The notes: generated by a model from the letters alone, not told the origin. A DNA stretch of 52,227 bases from Bacteroides fragilis (GCA_945889005.1 CAMDBI010000026.1:1-52227); one strand, 5' to 3'. Shown: positions 16,717 to 25,852, numbered from the stretch's first letter. Program-made: numbers and translations.

Positions 16717-16724
16717 TATATTTG
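16717..16724 (+). promoter_or_regulatory. -7 promoter box (TATATTTG) upstream of the structured RNA element
   Basis: A perfect TAnnTTTG match. Transcription would begin near 16731, about 50 nt before the long hairpin at 16781. No clear TTG partner is visible about 20 nt upstream. Confidence 0.4.
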
Positions 16725-16780
16725 CCCCAATAAATGAAAAAAGCAAAAACAATGACATAACATTCAACAACATATAGAAA

Positions 16781-16940
16781 AGCGTTAGCTTTTATTCTTG
16801 CAATCGAAATCTGGTAAATTTCTAAAGAAACAAGGAATAATAAGTGATACGCTCACGCTACGGCGTGGGCATTACTTATCCTGTTTCATGGGTTTACCAG
16901 AACCTCGATTGCAGATAAGCTAAAGTCCCACGCTTTTTTT
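16781..16940 (+). ncRNA. Candidate structured RNA: long stacked hairpin with UACG tetraloop
   Basis: The element folds into a nested series of helices. They are AGCG/CGCT (16781-84 with 16931-34), TTAGCTT/AAGCTAA (16785-91 with 16917-23), TGCAATCGA/TCGATTGCA (16799-807 with 16905-13), TCTGGTAAA/TTTACCAGA (16810-18 with 16893-901), GAAACA/TGTTTC, ATAAGT/ACTTAT, and GCTCACGC/GCGTGGGC (16851-58 with 16863-70) closing a TACG loop. Unequal internal loops, a G-U pair and a UNCG loop favour RNA over a DNA palindrome. Seven T's follow the outer helix, as in an intrinsic terminator. It lies between a hypothetical gene and a T9SS substrate gene. It may be an sRNA or a leader. A MITE is the alternative. 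Confidence 0.55.
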
Positions 16941-17061
16941 ATTTTATATAAGTGAGCGTTGGACAGTAAACAATTTGCATAAGATACAAAACCAATATAA
17001 TAAACAAACCGAGTAAAGCGGAGAACTTTACAAAATATTAACCTTTAATAATTTAACATTT

Positions 17062-19186
17062 ATGAAAATCTATTCATCAAAAAAAATCAGTTCAAAAAAG
17101 CATTTATTGTTTTTGATAGCATGTTGCTATTTTAGTTCAACATTTGGTCAACTAAAAATTAATAGTAGTAATAACGTTGGTATTGGGGGAGAGCCCGAAG
17201 CTCGTTTTCACATTCATAGCGGAGACTTTAGACTTGGGCACCCGGGCATTTTTAATATTGATGCATCCGGAGAAATTGGCGGTCGATTTAAAATATTAGA
17301 CAATGGTAATGTAGGTATTGGAAATACTTCGACATATTACAAGCTAAATGTAGCAGGTGACATTTTAGCCAATGGGGGGTTGGTTACTAACTTCAGGAAA
17401 TGCCGGTTGGCGTAACGACACTTACGGTGGCGGATTTTATATGAATGACAATGTTTGGATTAGAACCTATGGCGATAAAAACTTCCTTCATAACACAGGA
17501 ATTATGAGAACTAATGGCGTATTTCAGGTGGGAGATAATGGAAATAGGTTTTTAGTAAATCAAAACGGCAACGTTGGTATTGGTGGTGTTGCCAACAATG
17601 CAAAATTGTATGTAAATGGTATAATTAATACATCTACCTTACCTTTGGTTGTAGGTACAGACAAGCCTAATGAACATCCAAATAGATTGGCTACCTTTTA
17701 TGACAATTCAATGAGTGGTAGCACTAAATATTTAAATTTTGGAAAATATGGTTCTTTCTTTAACTGTGGAGAACTATCTTTTAGTCATGTCAGTGATAAT
17801 TCTTCAGACAATTACGTTTCACTTGGATTATATGCTTCGAGTTCAAGATTAAATATAGATGGAGATGGCAATGTTGGATTTGGTGGTGATTATGGTCATG
17901 TCAATGACTGTGGAGAACTATCTTTTACTCAAGTCTGTGATAATTGTCCACTAAATTACGTTTCACTTGGAATATATGGTTCGAGTTCAAGATTAAATAT
18001 AGATGGAGCTGGCAATGTTGGAATTGGGACTGATGCACCTAAACACAAATTAGAAGTTCACGGCAGAACTGCAATTGGTCAATACACCAATGGAACTGCT
18101 GTAATAGATGCTTATAATTCATTTGCTTTTTTGGGTTGCAATGCACCAGAAAATGGAATAGCAGTTGGACCAACCGGCAATGTTGGAATTGGTTTAACAA
18201 AACCCTCATTTAAATTAGAAGTAAAATCAACTGAACCTAGTAAATGGGCTGCTAGATTTGGAAGATATTCAGCTTGGGATAATTATGTCTATCTTGCATA
18301 TTCTCCAGGTTGGAATGATGGATGTGGTATGCATATTCGCACCAATAATATTGAGTCTGATAGGTATGCAATTAATATTTATAATGTTAATGAAAAAATT
18401 TTTTAAATTCTTAATTCTGGGGATGTATGGAGTAAATACGGTCAATGGACTGCATCTGACAAACGGTTAAAAAAAAATATTAAAAAATTAACACTGAATA
18501 ATCTTGAAAAGATAAATAAAATTAATGGATATCAATATCAATATCAAAATGATAGTTCCACAACAAATAGTTCAATACAAAAATCATTAAATGATAGTGT
18601 TCAATCAGAAGAAAAACAACGTGTCGGATTACTTGCTGATGAAATAAAGATCCAATATCCCGAGTTAGTCAAAGAATTTAATGGTTTTCTTGCAGTTGAC
18701 TATATGGGAATGATTCCCATATTGTTAGAAGCTGTTAAAGAAATCGATGCAAAAACAGAGAATGCAAAAGAAAATAAAAAAACAACCGACAGTCTTCTTT
18801 CCGTTATCAAAACCATGGACAAAAATTACAAAGCCCTCGAACAACGTGTAAAAACCCTCGAAGGCTGTGTCAAATGCACCGGAAAGCAAAAAAGCTCAGA
18901 GTCGAGCAATATTCCGGTTGAGACCATCAATAGCCTTGGGCAAAACAGCCCCAACCCCTTCTCTGAGCAAACAAGCATAAGCTACACCATAGCCGACGAT
19001 GTAAAGAAAGCAACCATATATGTGTACGATATGCAGGGCAAACAGAAAAAGAGCAACTCCATTACCACCCGTGGGCAAGGTTCGCTAACTATACAGGGTT
19101 ATGAATACGTGGCTGGCATGTATATGTACTCGTTGGTAACCGATGGAAACGAAGTGGATACAAAGAGAATGATATTGACAGAATAA
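17062..19186 (+). pseudogene. T9SS-exported surface protein with S74 chaperone domain, interrupted twice
   Basis: Read as one gene it encodes about 708 residues: a signal peptide, repeated tail-fibre-like NGNVGIG units, an intramolecular chaperone S74 domain (SDKRLKKNI at about 18455, where Ser and Lys act in self-cleavage), a coiled-coil stretch, and a type A T9SS sorting domain (NSLGQNSPNPFSEQTSISYT to the end). The frame is broken at a run of six G's (17374-17379), where one G too many shifts frame, and by an in-frame TAA at 18404. Downstream sequence stays open and well conserved. This could be recent decay, phase variation at the G tract, or sequence error. The intact pieces are 17062-17415, 17372-18406 and 18407-19186. 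Confidence 0.8.
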
Positions 19187-19230
19187 ATTATATTGTAATG
19201 TAATATCTTTATAAAAAAAATGAAAAGATT

Positions 19231-19881
19231 ATGAATTACAAGATTTTATTAAGCACTATTCTGTATTTGTTGTTTTTGAGTTGCAGTCAGAAGAATAATG
19301 AAAGCAATCAAATTCAATCTAAAAACACTACTCCGTTATATTTATTAGCAAATAAAGCTACTGTAAATAAAGATTCTATTGATATTATAAATCGGAAAGA
19401 ATTTGAGGAATTCTGTAATAAAATTCCAAACCTTCCAATACCCTTTAAATTTCATAAAGATATTTTACCAAAAGGGCAGGATGATATTCTTGATCAAATT
19501 AGAGGCACTAAATTTGATTATGGTAGAGGTGTTCCTTCAGGTAAGATTGTTAAAGATAATTTTGTTGCAATTATTTATAATCAAGCGGTATCAAACACTC
19601 AATATGTTTTAGAGACATATACAAAAAATGGAATAAAACTTGACAATATTGAGGTTTATTTATTTCTTGGAAACGACATGGTAGATCCTCCATATGAGCT
19701 AATTGAAGAATGCGAATCATTTATAAAACGCGACCTAAATATATTTTTCAAATACAAAGCTTTACTTGTTAAAAATGATAAATCTAATAAACATTTAAAA
19801 GATTCTGTTTTAAAGGACCTTAAAGACATTCATTATAGAATTAATGAAAATGGAAAAATAATTGAAATTAAAAGAAAATGA
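19231..19881 (+). CDS. Hypothetical lipoprotein
   Basis: A protein of 216 residues with a lipoprotein signal (MNYKILLSTILYLLFLSCSQ; Cys near residue 18) and an Asn/Lys-rich mature part. No known domain is recognised. The ATG at 19231 gives a perfect signal, and the gene ends 1 nt before the start of the next CDS, so it is translationally coupled with the secreted C39-like protein. Very AT-rich codon use, like its two neighbours, suggests they were acquired together. Confidence 0.65.
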   Translation: MNYKILLSTILYLLFLSCSQKNNESNQIQSKNTTPLYLLANKATVNKDSIDIINRKEFEEFCNKIPNLPIPFKFHKDILPKGQDDILDQIRGTKFDYGRGVPSGKIVKDNFVAIIYNQAVSNTQYVLETYTKNGIKLDNIEVYLFLGNDMVDPPYELIEECESFIKRDLNIFFKYKALLVKNDKSNKHLKDSVLKDLKDIHYRINENGKIIEIKRK

Positions 19882-19882
19882 A

Positions 19883-21790
19883 ATGAAGAATATAATTAAA
19901 ACAATAATAATACTTGTAATATTAATAAACCTACCTATAGTAATAAGATGCCAAGATGAGTTTGGTGTTGATTGGGGTGATCCTGTTTACAAAAGTTTTT
20001 TTGATGGCACATGTCAATCTTCTTTAAAATCATCTGTTTCTAAAACAATTTCTACTATATATGATCAACTTGCATATACTTCTGAAATTTATGATTGTTA
20101 TGCCTATCAAAAATCTTCTTGTGGTAATATGATAATTAAAAACAAAGGTTGCAATTTGACATGTTTAGCTATGATTATGAAAAACGGCGCCAATTTAAAT
20201 GTCAATCCACGTTCTTTAAATGATCATTTAAAAGGACTTAAAGATGATACTGATCGATATAATCCCGAAAAAAATGGTTTTACCAAAGATAATGGAGTTA
20301 GTTATATAGCATGTCAATCATATAATGGGAATACAGATATTAATGGTAAGTTTATATATAAGTATAATAGTTGGATAAGTGCGGCTGATACAAATACTAA
20401 TCCTTTAGAAGTTTTAAAAACACATCTTTCCAACTATGGAGGTTGGGCAATTGCCCGTGTTATGGGTTCTGACACTTGTAGTCATTGGGTCTTAGTTTAT
20501 GAATATACATCTACTGGAACTCAATTAAGTCATTTTAATGTTATTAATCCTGAGAAAGGAACAAAATCAACACTTGATAAATTTTTATTATGTACAAAAG
20601 GAAATGTTTATCATCTTTTTACAACTTCTTCTACTATTTCAAAAGTATATCTTAGGGCAAATAATTCCAAAAATAAAATCATTACAGTTAAAAAAGGCAG
20701 CTCAATTTTTTTTCAAAGAGAAAAAATTACAAGTTTGAAGAGTGCACTTTCTTGTGAAAAAAAGATTTGGGTTGTAAAAGACTCCTATGGAAAGATTGTT
20801 GAAACTCCAGTTTTAGATATCGACTTATATACTTTCTATCCCCAAAATACCGGAACATATTATGTTTCACTTGCTGTAAGCGACTACAATGGGTTTGATG
20901 CCGACGTTATAAAGGTTATTGTTGAAGGAAATGCTCCAGCAGTTATTAATAGTGGTAGTAGTGGTAGTGTTGAAAATCATTATACTGACAATCCCTGCCC
21001 TGGTAGTAATTATTATGGATTATGGTGTCCAGGCAATTGGCAAAGAGAGACTAAAGATAGTTGTAACTATTGTTTTTGCAAGCAAAAAATTGGAGAAGGA
21101 TTTAATATAAATCATCAAAACACTGAAATAGCATTAGTAAATTTTTTAGACATAACCATTTACCCCCAAAAGTGTGATGAATCTGAATTTTTTGTTAATG
21201 TTGGAGATGATTATTCAATTTGGACAGGAAATCATTATTATTATAATTATTTCCTCAATATCTCTTTTAATATAAATCTTAATGAAAGTGGTTTTTATGA
21301 AATAGGGAGATGGAATAAAATCCCCCTTGAATATGGAGATTTTTATCATTACAATAATACATTTTCTTTTAAAAGATTGGTTTTAAATCAACCTTTAAGT
21401 TCTTTGTATGGTGAAAGACTTGAGGGTCGTTCTTATTTTGTATCATCATTAAAATATAATACCCTTTATAGCTTGAAACTATCAGGAGAACCATGGATGG
21501 AGTATTCACAAAAATTTTATATCATATCAGACAATCTCAACCGACAAAACGAAACACTTCCAGGATACGATTTTGCTAAAAAAAATATTACAGTTTCTGA
21601 TTGTTCAGTTAGTAGTAGTCAACATGTTTATTTAAATGCCGGGCAAACTATAACCCTCGATAAGAATGTTACCATAGAAGCAGGAGCAATCTTTGAAGCC
21701 AATGTAGATACAACTTTTCAAACTATTGCAGGCAATTTAGATAGGCAAAGAGACACTTCTAATCTTGCAGCTCCTCGTCGTGTGGAATGA
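19883..21790 (+). CDS. Secreted C39-like peptidase with 3-coathanger-type C-terminus
   Basis: A protein of 635 residues from ATG 19883 (an in-frame TTG at 19862 would overlap the previous gene and spoil the signal peptide). After the signal comes a papain-like C39-type domain with GCNLTCLAMIMKNGANLNV (catalytic Cys), SHWVLVYEY (His) and FNVINPEKG, where Asn replaces the usual Asp. A middle region follows with many Cys, Tyr and Gly residues. The C-terminus has HVYLNAGQTITLDKNVTIEA, the beta repeat seen near the ends of many T9SS cargo proteins. It is probably an extracellular peptidase or peptide-binding protein. No canonical type A sorting tail is seen. Confidence 0.65.
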   Translation: MKNIIKTIIILVILINLPIVIRCQDEFGVDWGDPVYKSFFDGTCQSSLKSSVSKTISTIYDQLAYTSEIYDCYAYQKSSCGNMIIKNKGCNLTCLAMIMKNGANLNVNPRSLNDHLKGLKDDTDRYNPEKNGFTKDNGVSYIACQSYNGNTDINGKFIYKYNSWISAADTNTNPLEVLKTHLSNYGGWAIARVMGSDTCSHWVLVYEYTSTGTQLSHFNVINPEKGTKSTLDKFLLCTKGNVYHLFTTSSTISKVYLRANNSKNKIITVKKGSSIFFQREKITSLKSALSCEKKIWVVKDSYGKIVETPVLDIDLYTFYPQNTGTYYVSLAVSDYNGFDADVIKVIVEGNAPAVINSGSSGSVENHYTDNPCPGSNYYGLWCPGNWQRETKDSCNYCFCKQKIGEGFNINHQNTEIALVNFLDITIYPQKCDESEFFVNVGDDYSIWTGNHYYYNYFLNISFNINLNESGFYEIGRWNKIPLEYGDFYHYNNTFSFKRLVLNQPLSSLYGERLEGRSYFVSSLKYNTLYSLKLSGEPWMEYSQKFYIISDNLNRQNETLPGYDFAKKNITVSDCSVSSSQHVYLNAGQTITLDKNVTIEAGAIFEANVDTTFQTIAGNLDRQRDTSNLAAPRRVE

Positions 21791-21833
21791 AATAGTTTCC
21801 CAGATAGGCCTAGAATATAAGCGACACACAGTA

Positions 21834-21964
21834 GGGCGAAGTTTTCACTTCGCCCGTCTATGTTGGTAGCATACGCTATGCCCCCGCGTTCGTCGTAGCG
21901 TCACGCTACGATGGATCATTCGCGGCATCTTGCCGTATTTGAGTTAGATAATATGCCAGAGGCA
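21834..21964. repeat. Array of small perfect hairpins (dispersed repeat family)
   Basis: Hairpins in order: GGGCGAAGT/ACTTCGCCC (21834-21855); GCATA-CGC-TATGC (21869-21881); CGTAGCG-TCA-CGCTACG (21894-21910); CGGCA-TCT-TGCCG (21923-21935); TGCC-AGA-GGCA (21954-21964). Most have 3-nt loops. The last two recur at 22975-23016 and, degenerate, near 10928. The rest of the gap before 22104 shows nothing else. Confidence 0.75.
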
Positions 21965-22103
21965 GAAAAAAGCAAAGCGGTCATCGTGTTCATTTTGAAT
22001 ACCGAATCCTCGTATATAATTATAAAACTGAAATAAATACCTTAATTGATTGACATAATCAGAAATAATTCTCAATTTTGAAAAACAATTAACATAAGTA
22101 ACA

Positions 22104-22283
22104 ATGAAAAATAATATATTAATGAACTTCGAAGAACCTTCCGACATACAGTTGATAGAACTGATGAACGAAGTGGCAACTAAAGCCAAAAGTAAAGCAT
22201 TGATAGAAAGAAAACATTTAAGCGAAAAAGTTACAAATGAAATAATGGCTGTTCAAAGTAGGATCAATGCCAATAAAAAATGA
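22104..22283 (+). CDS. Short putative antitoxin paired with the zeta-like kinase
   Basis: A frame of 59 residues (MKNNILMNFEEPSDIQLIEL at the start), acidic then basic and predicted helical. Its TGA overlaps the next start as ATGA (22280-22283), a tight translational coupling. Short ORFs in this place commonly precede zeta-toxin-like kinases in Bacteroidota. I do not recognise a named family. The antitoxin role is inferred from position and size only. Confidence 0.7.
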   Translation: MKNNILMNFEEPSDIQLIELMNEVATKAKSKALIERKHLSEKVTNEIMAVQSRINANKK

Positions 22284-22888
22284 AGAAACCAATTTTGATC
22301 ATAATAGCCGGTCCAAATGGTTCGGGCAAAACCTCTATAACGAACTCGATATTGCAACACGAATGGGTCGAAGATTGCTTATATATTAACCCCGACAATA
22401 TTGCCAATGAAACTTTTGGAGATTGGAATTCGGCTGAAGCTGTAATGCGTGCCGCAAAACTATCAACCCAAATGCGAGAAAATTGTATTAACGAAGGTAA
22501 AAGCCTCATATTCGAAACAGTACTTTCGGCATTCGATAAAGTTGACTTCATTCAGCGGGCAAAAGATAAAGGCTACTTTATTCGCCTGTTCTTTGTAGGA
22601 ACCGACAGTCCTACCATTAATGCAAGCCGAATAGCACAACGTGTTATGGAAGGAGGGCACGATGTACCTATTACAAAAATCATATCTAGATATAGTAAGT
22701 CTATTGCCAATTGTTGCGTTGTGTCTATAATTGTCGACCGGGCTTATATGTACGACAACTCAGTCGATTTTGTAGAGCCTAAACTTCTTTTCCGTGTTAT
22801 AGATGGTGAAATTACTAAAGAATACGGTAAAATTAACGATTGGGCATTGCCAATTCTACAGTTTATTAAGAAAAAAATTACTGACTAA
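22280..22888 (+). CDS. Zeta-toxin-family P-loop kinase
   Basis: A protein of 202 residues. Walker A is AGPNGSGKTS (residues 10-19), followed by INPDNIA, an arginine-rich stretch and LIFETVLS, which match zeta toxins that phosphorylate UDP-N-acetylglucosamine. The C-terminus has the expected DRAYMYDNS motif. It overlaps a 59-residue ORF by 4 nt. It is smaller than streptococcal zeta (about 287 residues) but normal for the Gram-negative subgroup. It could also be a housekeeping kinase of this fold, but the module layout favours a toxin. Confidence 0.8.
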   Translation: MKKPILIIIAGPNGSGKTSITNSILQHEWVEDCLYINPDNIANETFGDWNSAEAVMRAAKLSTQMRENCINEGKSLIFETVLSAFDKVDFIQRAKDKGYFIRLFFVGTDSPTINASRIAQRVMEGGHDVPITKIISRYSKSIANCCVVSIIVDRAYMYDNSVDFVEPKLLFRVIDGEITKEYGKINDWALPILQFIKKKITD

Positions 22889-22937
22889 AAAAAGCAATAT
22901 TTCAATCCCCCCACGTTCTGCGTATGCGTTGGTTATT

Positions 22938-23016
22938 GAGCGTAGCCGAAATACACGCTACGCCGGATTATTCAAGGCATCTTGCCTGATTTTATTTATG
23001 AACAATGCCAGAGGCA
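22938..23016. repeat. Second intact copy of the small-hairpin repeat
   Basis: GCGTAG/CTACGC pair at about 22939-22963, AGGCA-TCT-TGCCT at 22975-22987 and TGCC-AGA-GGCA at 23006-23016. Together these have the same order and spacing as the end of the 21834-21964 copy. Confidence 0.7.
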
Positions 23017-23119
23017 AATGAAAATGAAACGTAGCGAGACGATACGCTAAACAATAGGTATTTTCAACACAAAATCATTTAATTCTCTGTACCTCCGAGT
23101 CTCTGTGTTCAATATTACC

Positions 23120-24295
23120 CTACACCCTTTCGAGCAGTATTTCAGCAAGTTCTTCTTTGGTAAGTGTAACGGGATTGTTTTTGATGTTTGTTTTTTCTAC
23201 TATCTGATCGACATCGGTAAAAGTTATTCCATACCTGCTTAAGAGTGGTATATTGAGTCGTTTGATTTTATTATCAATCTCTTCGGCAAAATATTCAATA
23301 ATAAAATCGTCGGTTTTCATTTTGAAATTACCCATCAATTTTGCCATTTTTAGGTATTTGGCATAAATCTCTGTTCCTTTATGTTCTTCTAATACTTTGA
23401 ATATATTTTTTCGGTTAACAGCGCCCAACAAGGTGCCACAAATAACTCCATGCGGAATATCTTTAGACCCGCCTACCGACGTAGCAAAGCCGTGTACAGC
23501 TCCCAAACCGGCATTGGCAAGAACAATACCCGACAGCATAGAGGCATAAGCCATATTGGTTCGAGCTTCAAGGTCTGTGGGTTCCTGGCAAACTGTTTCA
23601 ATATTTTTAAGTATCAGGTCAATTCCCGAAAGTGCTAAGGTATCAGTCAGGATCGATGCATTTGTCGATAAGTAAGCTTCCATTAGTTGAGTTAAAGCAT
23701 CTAAGCCACTGGCAGCCGACACTTCGAATGGACACGCTAAAGTAAGTCGAGGATCTACAATTGCAACATTGGGCACAAAATTGTTGTGACGCAAAGAGCT
23801 TTTAAAGCCATTTTCGCCCGACATACTGATTACAGCATTTTTGGTCATTTCGCTTCCTGTTCCTGCAGTTGTAGGAACGGCTATAAATGGCACTTTGTCG
23901 CCATTGTGTTTCAATGCAGGGCCACTCACTTCGAGGTATTCGTATACCGAACCTTGAGCCTTGAGCATAGCCGATATTGCTTTCCCGGCATCGATGGCAC
24001 TTCCTCCTCCTATAGCCACAATCACATGAGGCATGTTTTCACGATATTTTGTAACCATACTGTCGATAAACTCGACACTTGGCTCTCCTTGCGATTTTAT
24101 ATTTTCGTAGCTTATTTGAGCAAACGACATTTCTGCAATAAATTTTCCCCACGGACGGGTTTTGACAAACGACGATTGACCGGTAACAATAAGCGCCTTG
24201 TTGCCAAATGGCTTCATTTTGGCAATAAGTTTATCGTATGAACCTTCGCCAAAAACAATTTCGGGTACTCGAGAAAATATAAATGGATTGATCAT
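23120..24295 (-). CDS. Iron-containing alcohol dehydrogenase
   Basis: A protein of 391 residues of the group III Fe-ADH family. The NAD-binding motif is GGGSAIDAGKAIS (about 97-109) with PTTAGTGSEMTKNAVI after it. The metal site includes SGLDALTQLMEAYLS, where the usual His of DALTHxxEAY is Gln, and GAVHGFATSVG plus DIPHGVICG, which supply the other His ligands. It oxidises or reduces an alcohol/aldehyde in the cytosol; the substrate is unknown. It overlaps the ABM-domain gene by 4 nt, so the two are co-expressed. Confidence 0.87.
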   Translation of the reverse strand: MINPFIFSRVPEIVFGEGSYDKLIAKMKPFGNKALIVTGQSSFVKTRPWGKFIAEMSFAQISYENIKSQGEPSVEFIDSMVTKYRENMPHVIVAIGGGSAIDAGKAISAMLKAQGSVYEYLEVSGPALKHNGDKVPFIAVPTTAGTGSEMTKNAVISMSGENGFKSSLRHNNFVPNVAIVDPRLTLACPFEVSAASGLDALTQLMEAYLSTNASILTDTLALSGIDLILKNIETVCQEPTDLEARTNMAYASMLSGIVLANAGLGAVHGFATSVGGSKDIPHGVICGTLLGAVNRKNIFKVLEEHKGTEIYAKYLKMAKLMGNFKMKTDDFIIEYFAEEIDNKIKRLNIPLLSRYGITFTDVDQIVEKTNIKNNPVTLTKEELAEILLERV

Positions 24296-24597
24296 TTCTG
24301 TTTGTCTTTAGGGCATATTATCTGATGCTTAACCCCTTTTCGAGGTACAGCCATCATGGGTTCAACATTGTTTCGCCAAGTCTTGTAATGATCGGTACTT
24401 TTATGAGCGGCGGCGGCTGCTTCACTTTCATAAGCTTCATATAGCAGAAAACATCCTCGATCTTCATCTTGTTGCATCACATCGAACCGAACATTGCCAT
24501 CTTCCTTTACCGATTCATTGTGATTTGCAACACACTCTTCGATGAATTTGTCAATAAATTCGGGCTTTACCTGAACATAAACACAAGTGGCAATCAT
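24292..24597 (-). CDS. Antibiotic biosynthesis monooxygenase (ABM) domain protein
   Basis: A protein of 101 residues with a single ABM ferredoxin-like fold: VYVQVKPEFIDKFIEECVAN, RFDVMQQDEDRGCFLLYEAY and HKSTDHYKTWRNNV. Small cytosolic members (YgiN-like) act on quinones or on aldehyde-type products. It is the first gene of a two-gene operon with the Fe-ADH, suggesting a shared detoxification step. Confidence 0.8.
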   Translation of the reverse strand: MIATCVYVQVKPEFIDKFIEECVANHNESVKEDGNVRFDVMQQDEDRGCFLLYEAYESEAAAAAHKSTDHYKTWRNNVEPMMAVPRKGVKHQIICPKDKQK

Positions 24598-24668
24598 TGA
24601 TTAAAATTTAAATTTAATAAAACTATACAAAAATAGAAATAACAAGCAATTAGAAAAGTAGTTTTAAT

Positions 24669-24676
24669 TATTTTTG
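24669..24676 (+). promoter_or_regulatory. -7 promoter box (TATTTTTG) for exbB
   Basis: A perfect TAnnTTTG match 25 nt upstream of the exbB start codon. The -33 element is not obvious. Confidence 0.4.
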
Positions 24677-24701
24677 TAATAAATTATTAGATATTCATAC
24701 T

Positions 24702-25397
24702 ATGTTAACAATCATTCTTCAAGTTACCGATGCTGTAAATAAGGTTCAAGTGTCTGCTGCCGAAGTTGCAAATGCTAAACAATTAACATTTCTCGAACTA
24801 TTTTTTAAAGGGGGCTATATACTTATACCTTTAATAATACTTTCAATAATTGCAGTGTATTTGATTATTTCCAAAACAATAGAAATATTTAAACTGTCGA
24901 ATATCGATGATGGCCTGTACAATAAGTATTACAGCTTAAGCCAGGAAGGCGACACTCAAAAACTTCAAGCATTACTTAAAAACCGCGACGATTCGTACTC
25001 TATTGTTTTCTCCAATGCCATTGAACATGCCGACAGACCCATTAAAGATGTTGAAGCTATTATTGAAACTTCGGCCAATATTGAGGTAGCACGCATGAAC
25101 AAACATTTAGGCTATTTGAGTCTTATTGCAGGAGTGGCACCCATGCTTGGTTTTATTGGGACTATTACAGGTGTTATCAAAATATTCTACAACATTTCTG
25201 TTACCGACAACATTAGCATTGGAATTATTTCGGGTGGTTTGTACGAAAAAATGATTTCGAGCGGCACAGGCTTATTTGTTGGAGTGGTTGCATTTACTGG
25301 CTACCATTTATTAAGTTCGAAAATCGACAATTTTGCAAGCACTATTGAAGCAGAAGCTTTTAGATATATTAATCTGCAACACAAGAAAAGCAAATGA
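24702..25397 (+). CDS. exbB: ExbB/TolQ-type proton channel subunit
   Basis: A protein of 231 residues with three transmembrane helices (about 33-55, 140-160, 175-200). The family motif region LIAGVAPMLGFIGTITGVI (about 142-160) is clear. With ExbD it forms the proton channel that powers TonB or Tol machines. It overlaps exbD by 4 nt (ATGA). No tonB or tol genes are adjacent, so the partner is elsewhere. The pair could energise TonB receptors such as the nickel one. Confidence 0.88.
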   Translation: MLTIILQVTDAVNKVQVSAAEVANAKQLTFLELFFKGGYILIPLIILSIIAVYLIISKTIEIFKLSNIDDGLYNKYYSLSQEGDTQKLQALLKNRDDSYSIVFSNAIEHADRPIKDVEAIIETSANIEVARMNKHLGYLSLIAGVAPMLGFIGTITGVIKIFYNISVTDNISIGIISGGLYEKMISSGTGLFVGVVAFTGYHLLSSKIDNFASTIEAEAFRYINLQHKKSK

Positions 25398-25795
25398 AAA
25401 TAAAGCGCACCAAAGATCTAAGACCTAAGGTTTATACCGAATCGTTAAACGATATTATGTTTTTCTTGCTCTTGTTTTTTCTGATTGTAGCTACTTTTGC
25501 CAACCCCAATGTAATAAAGCTTATTTTGCCAAAAGCTACTACAACACAAACTTTATCGAAAAAGCAAGTTACATTATCTATCACAAAAGAAAAACACTAC
25601 TATCTCGACAATAAACCCATTATTTTCTCAAATTTGGAAGAGGAATTAGCCGAAGCTCGCCGTCACATCGAAGATCCAACCATACTTATAAGAGCTGAAG
25701 GAACACTCTCTATTCAAGATTTGGTCGATGTGCTGGAAATCGGCAATCGATTGCAAATACGCATGATTTTGGCTACAGAAAAAGACAGTAATTAA
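25394..25795 (+). CDS. exbD: ExbD/TolR-type proton channel subunit
   Basis: A protein of 133 residues: a short basic N-terminus, one transmembrane helix (about 22-38) with SLNDIMFFLLLFFLIVATFA, where the Asp is the conserved proton carrier, and a periplasmic domain. It is coupled by a 4-nt overlap to exbB. Only one exbD copy is present, whereas many Bacteroidota have two. It converges with the next gene across a hairpin. Confidence 0.88.
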   Translation: MKIKRTKDLRPKVYTESLNDIMFFLLLFFLIVATFANPNVIKLILPKATTTQTLSKKQVTLSITKEKHYYLDNKPIIFSNLEEELAEARRHIEDPTILIRAEGTLSIQDLVDVLEIGNRLQIRMILATEKDSN

Positions 25796-25803
25796 AAAAG
25801 ACA

Positions 25804-25840
25804 AACACAGAGAATACATTAAATTTTGTTTCTCTGTGTT
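25804..25840 (-). terminator. Hairpin of the CACAGAG/CTCTGTG family
   Basis: AACACAGAGAA (25804-25814) and TTCTCTGTGTT (25830-25840) form a perfect 11-bp stem. On the minus strand it is followed by TGTCTTTTTT, so it terminates the downstream minus-strand gene. Confidence 0.65.
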
Positions 25841-25852
25841 AAAAAAAAACAT

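Noticed and set aside
16781-16940. Retron msr-msd or group II intron
   Set aside because: No reverse transcriptase gene is near and no intron domain V is visible. The element is a single rod-like hairpin.
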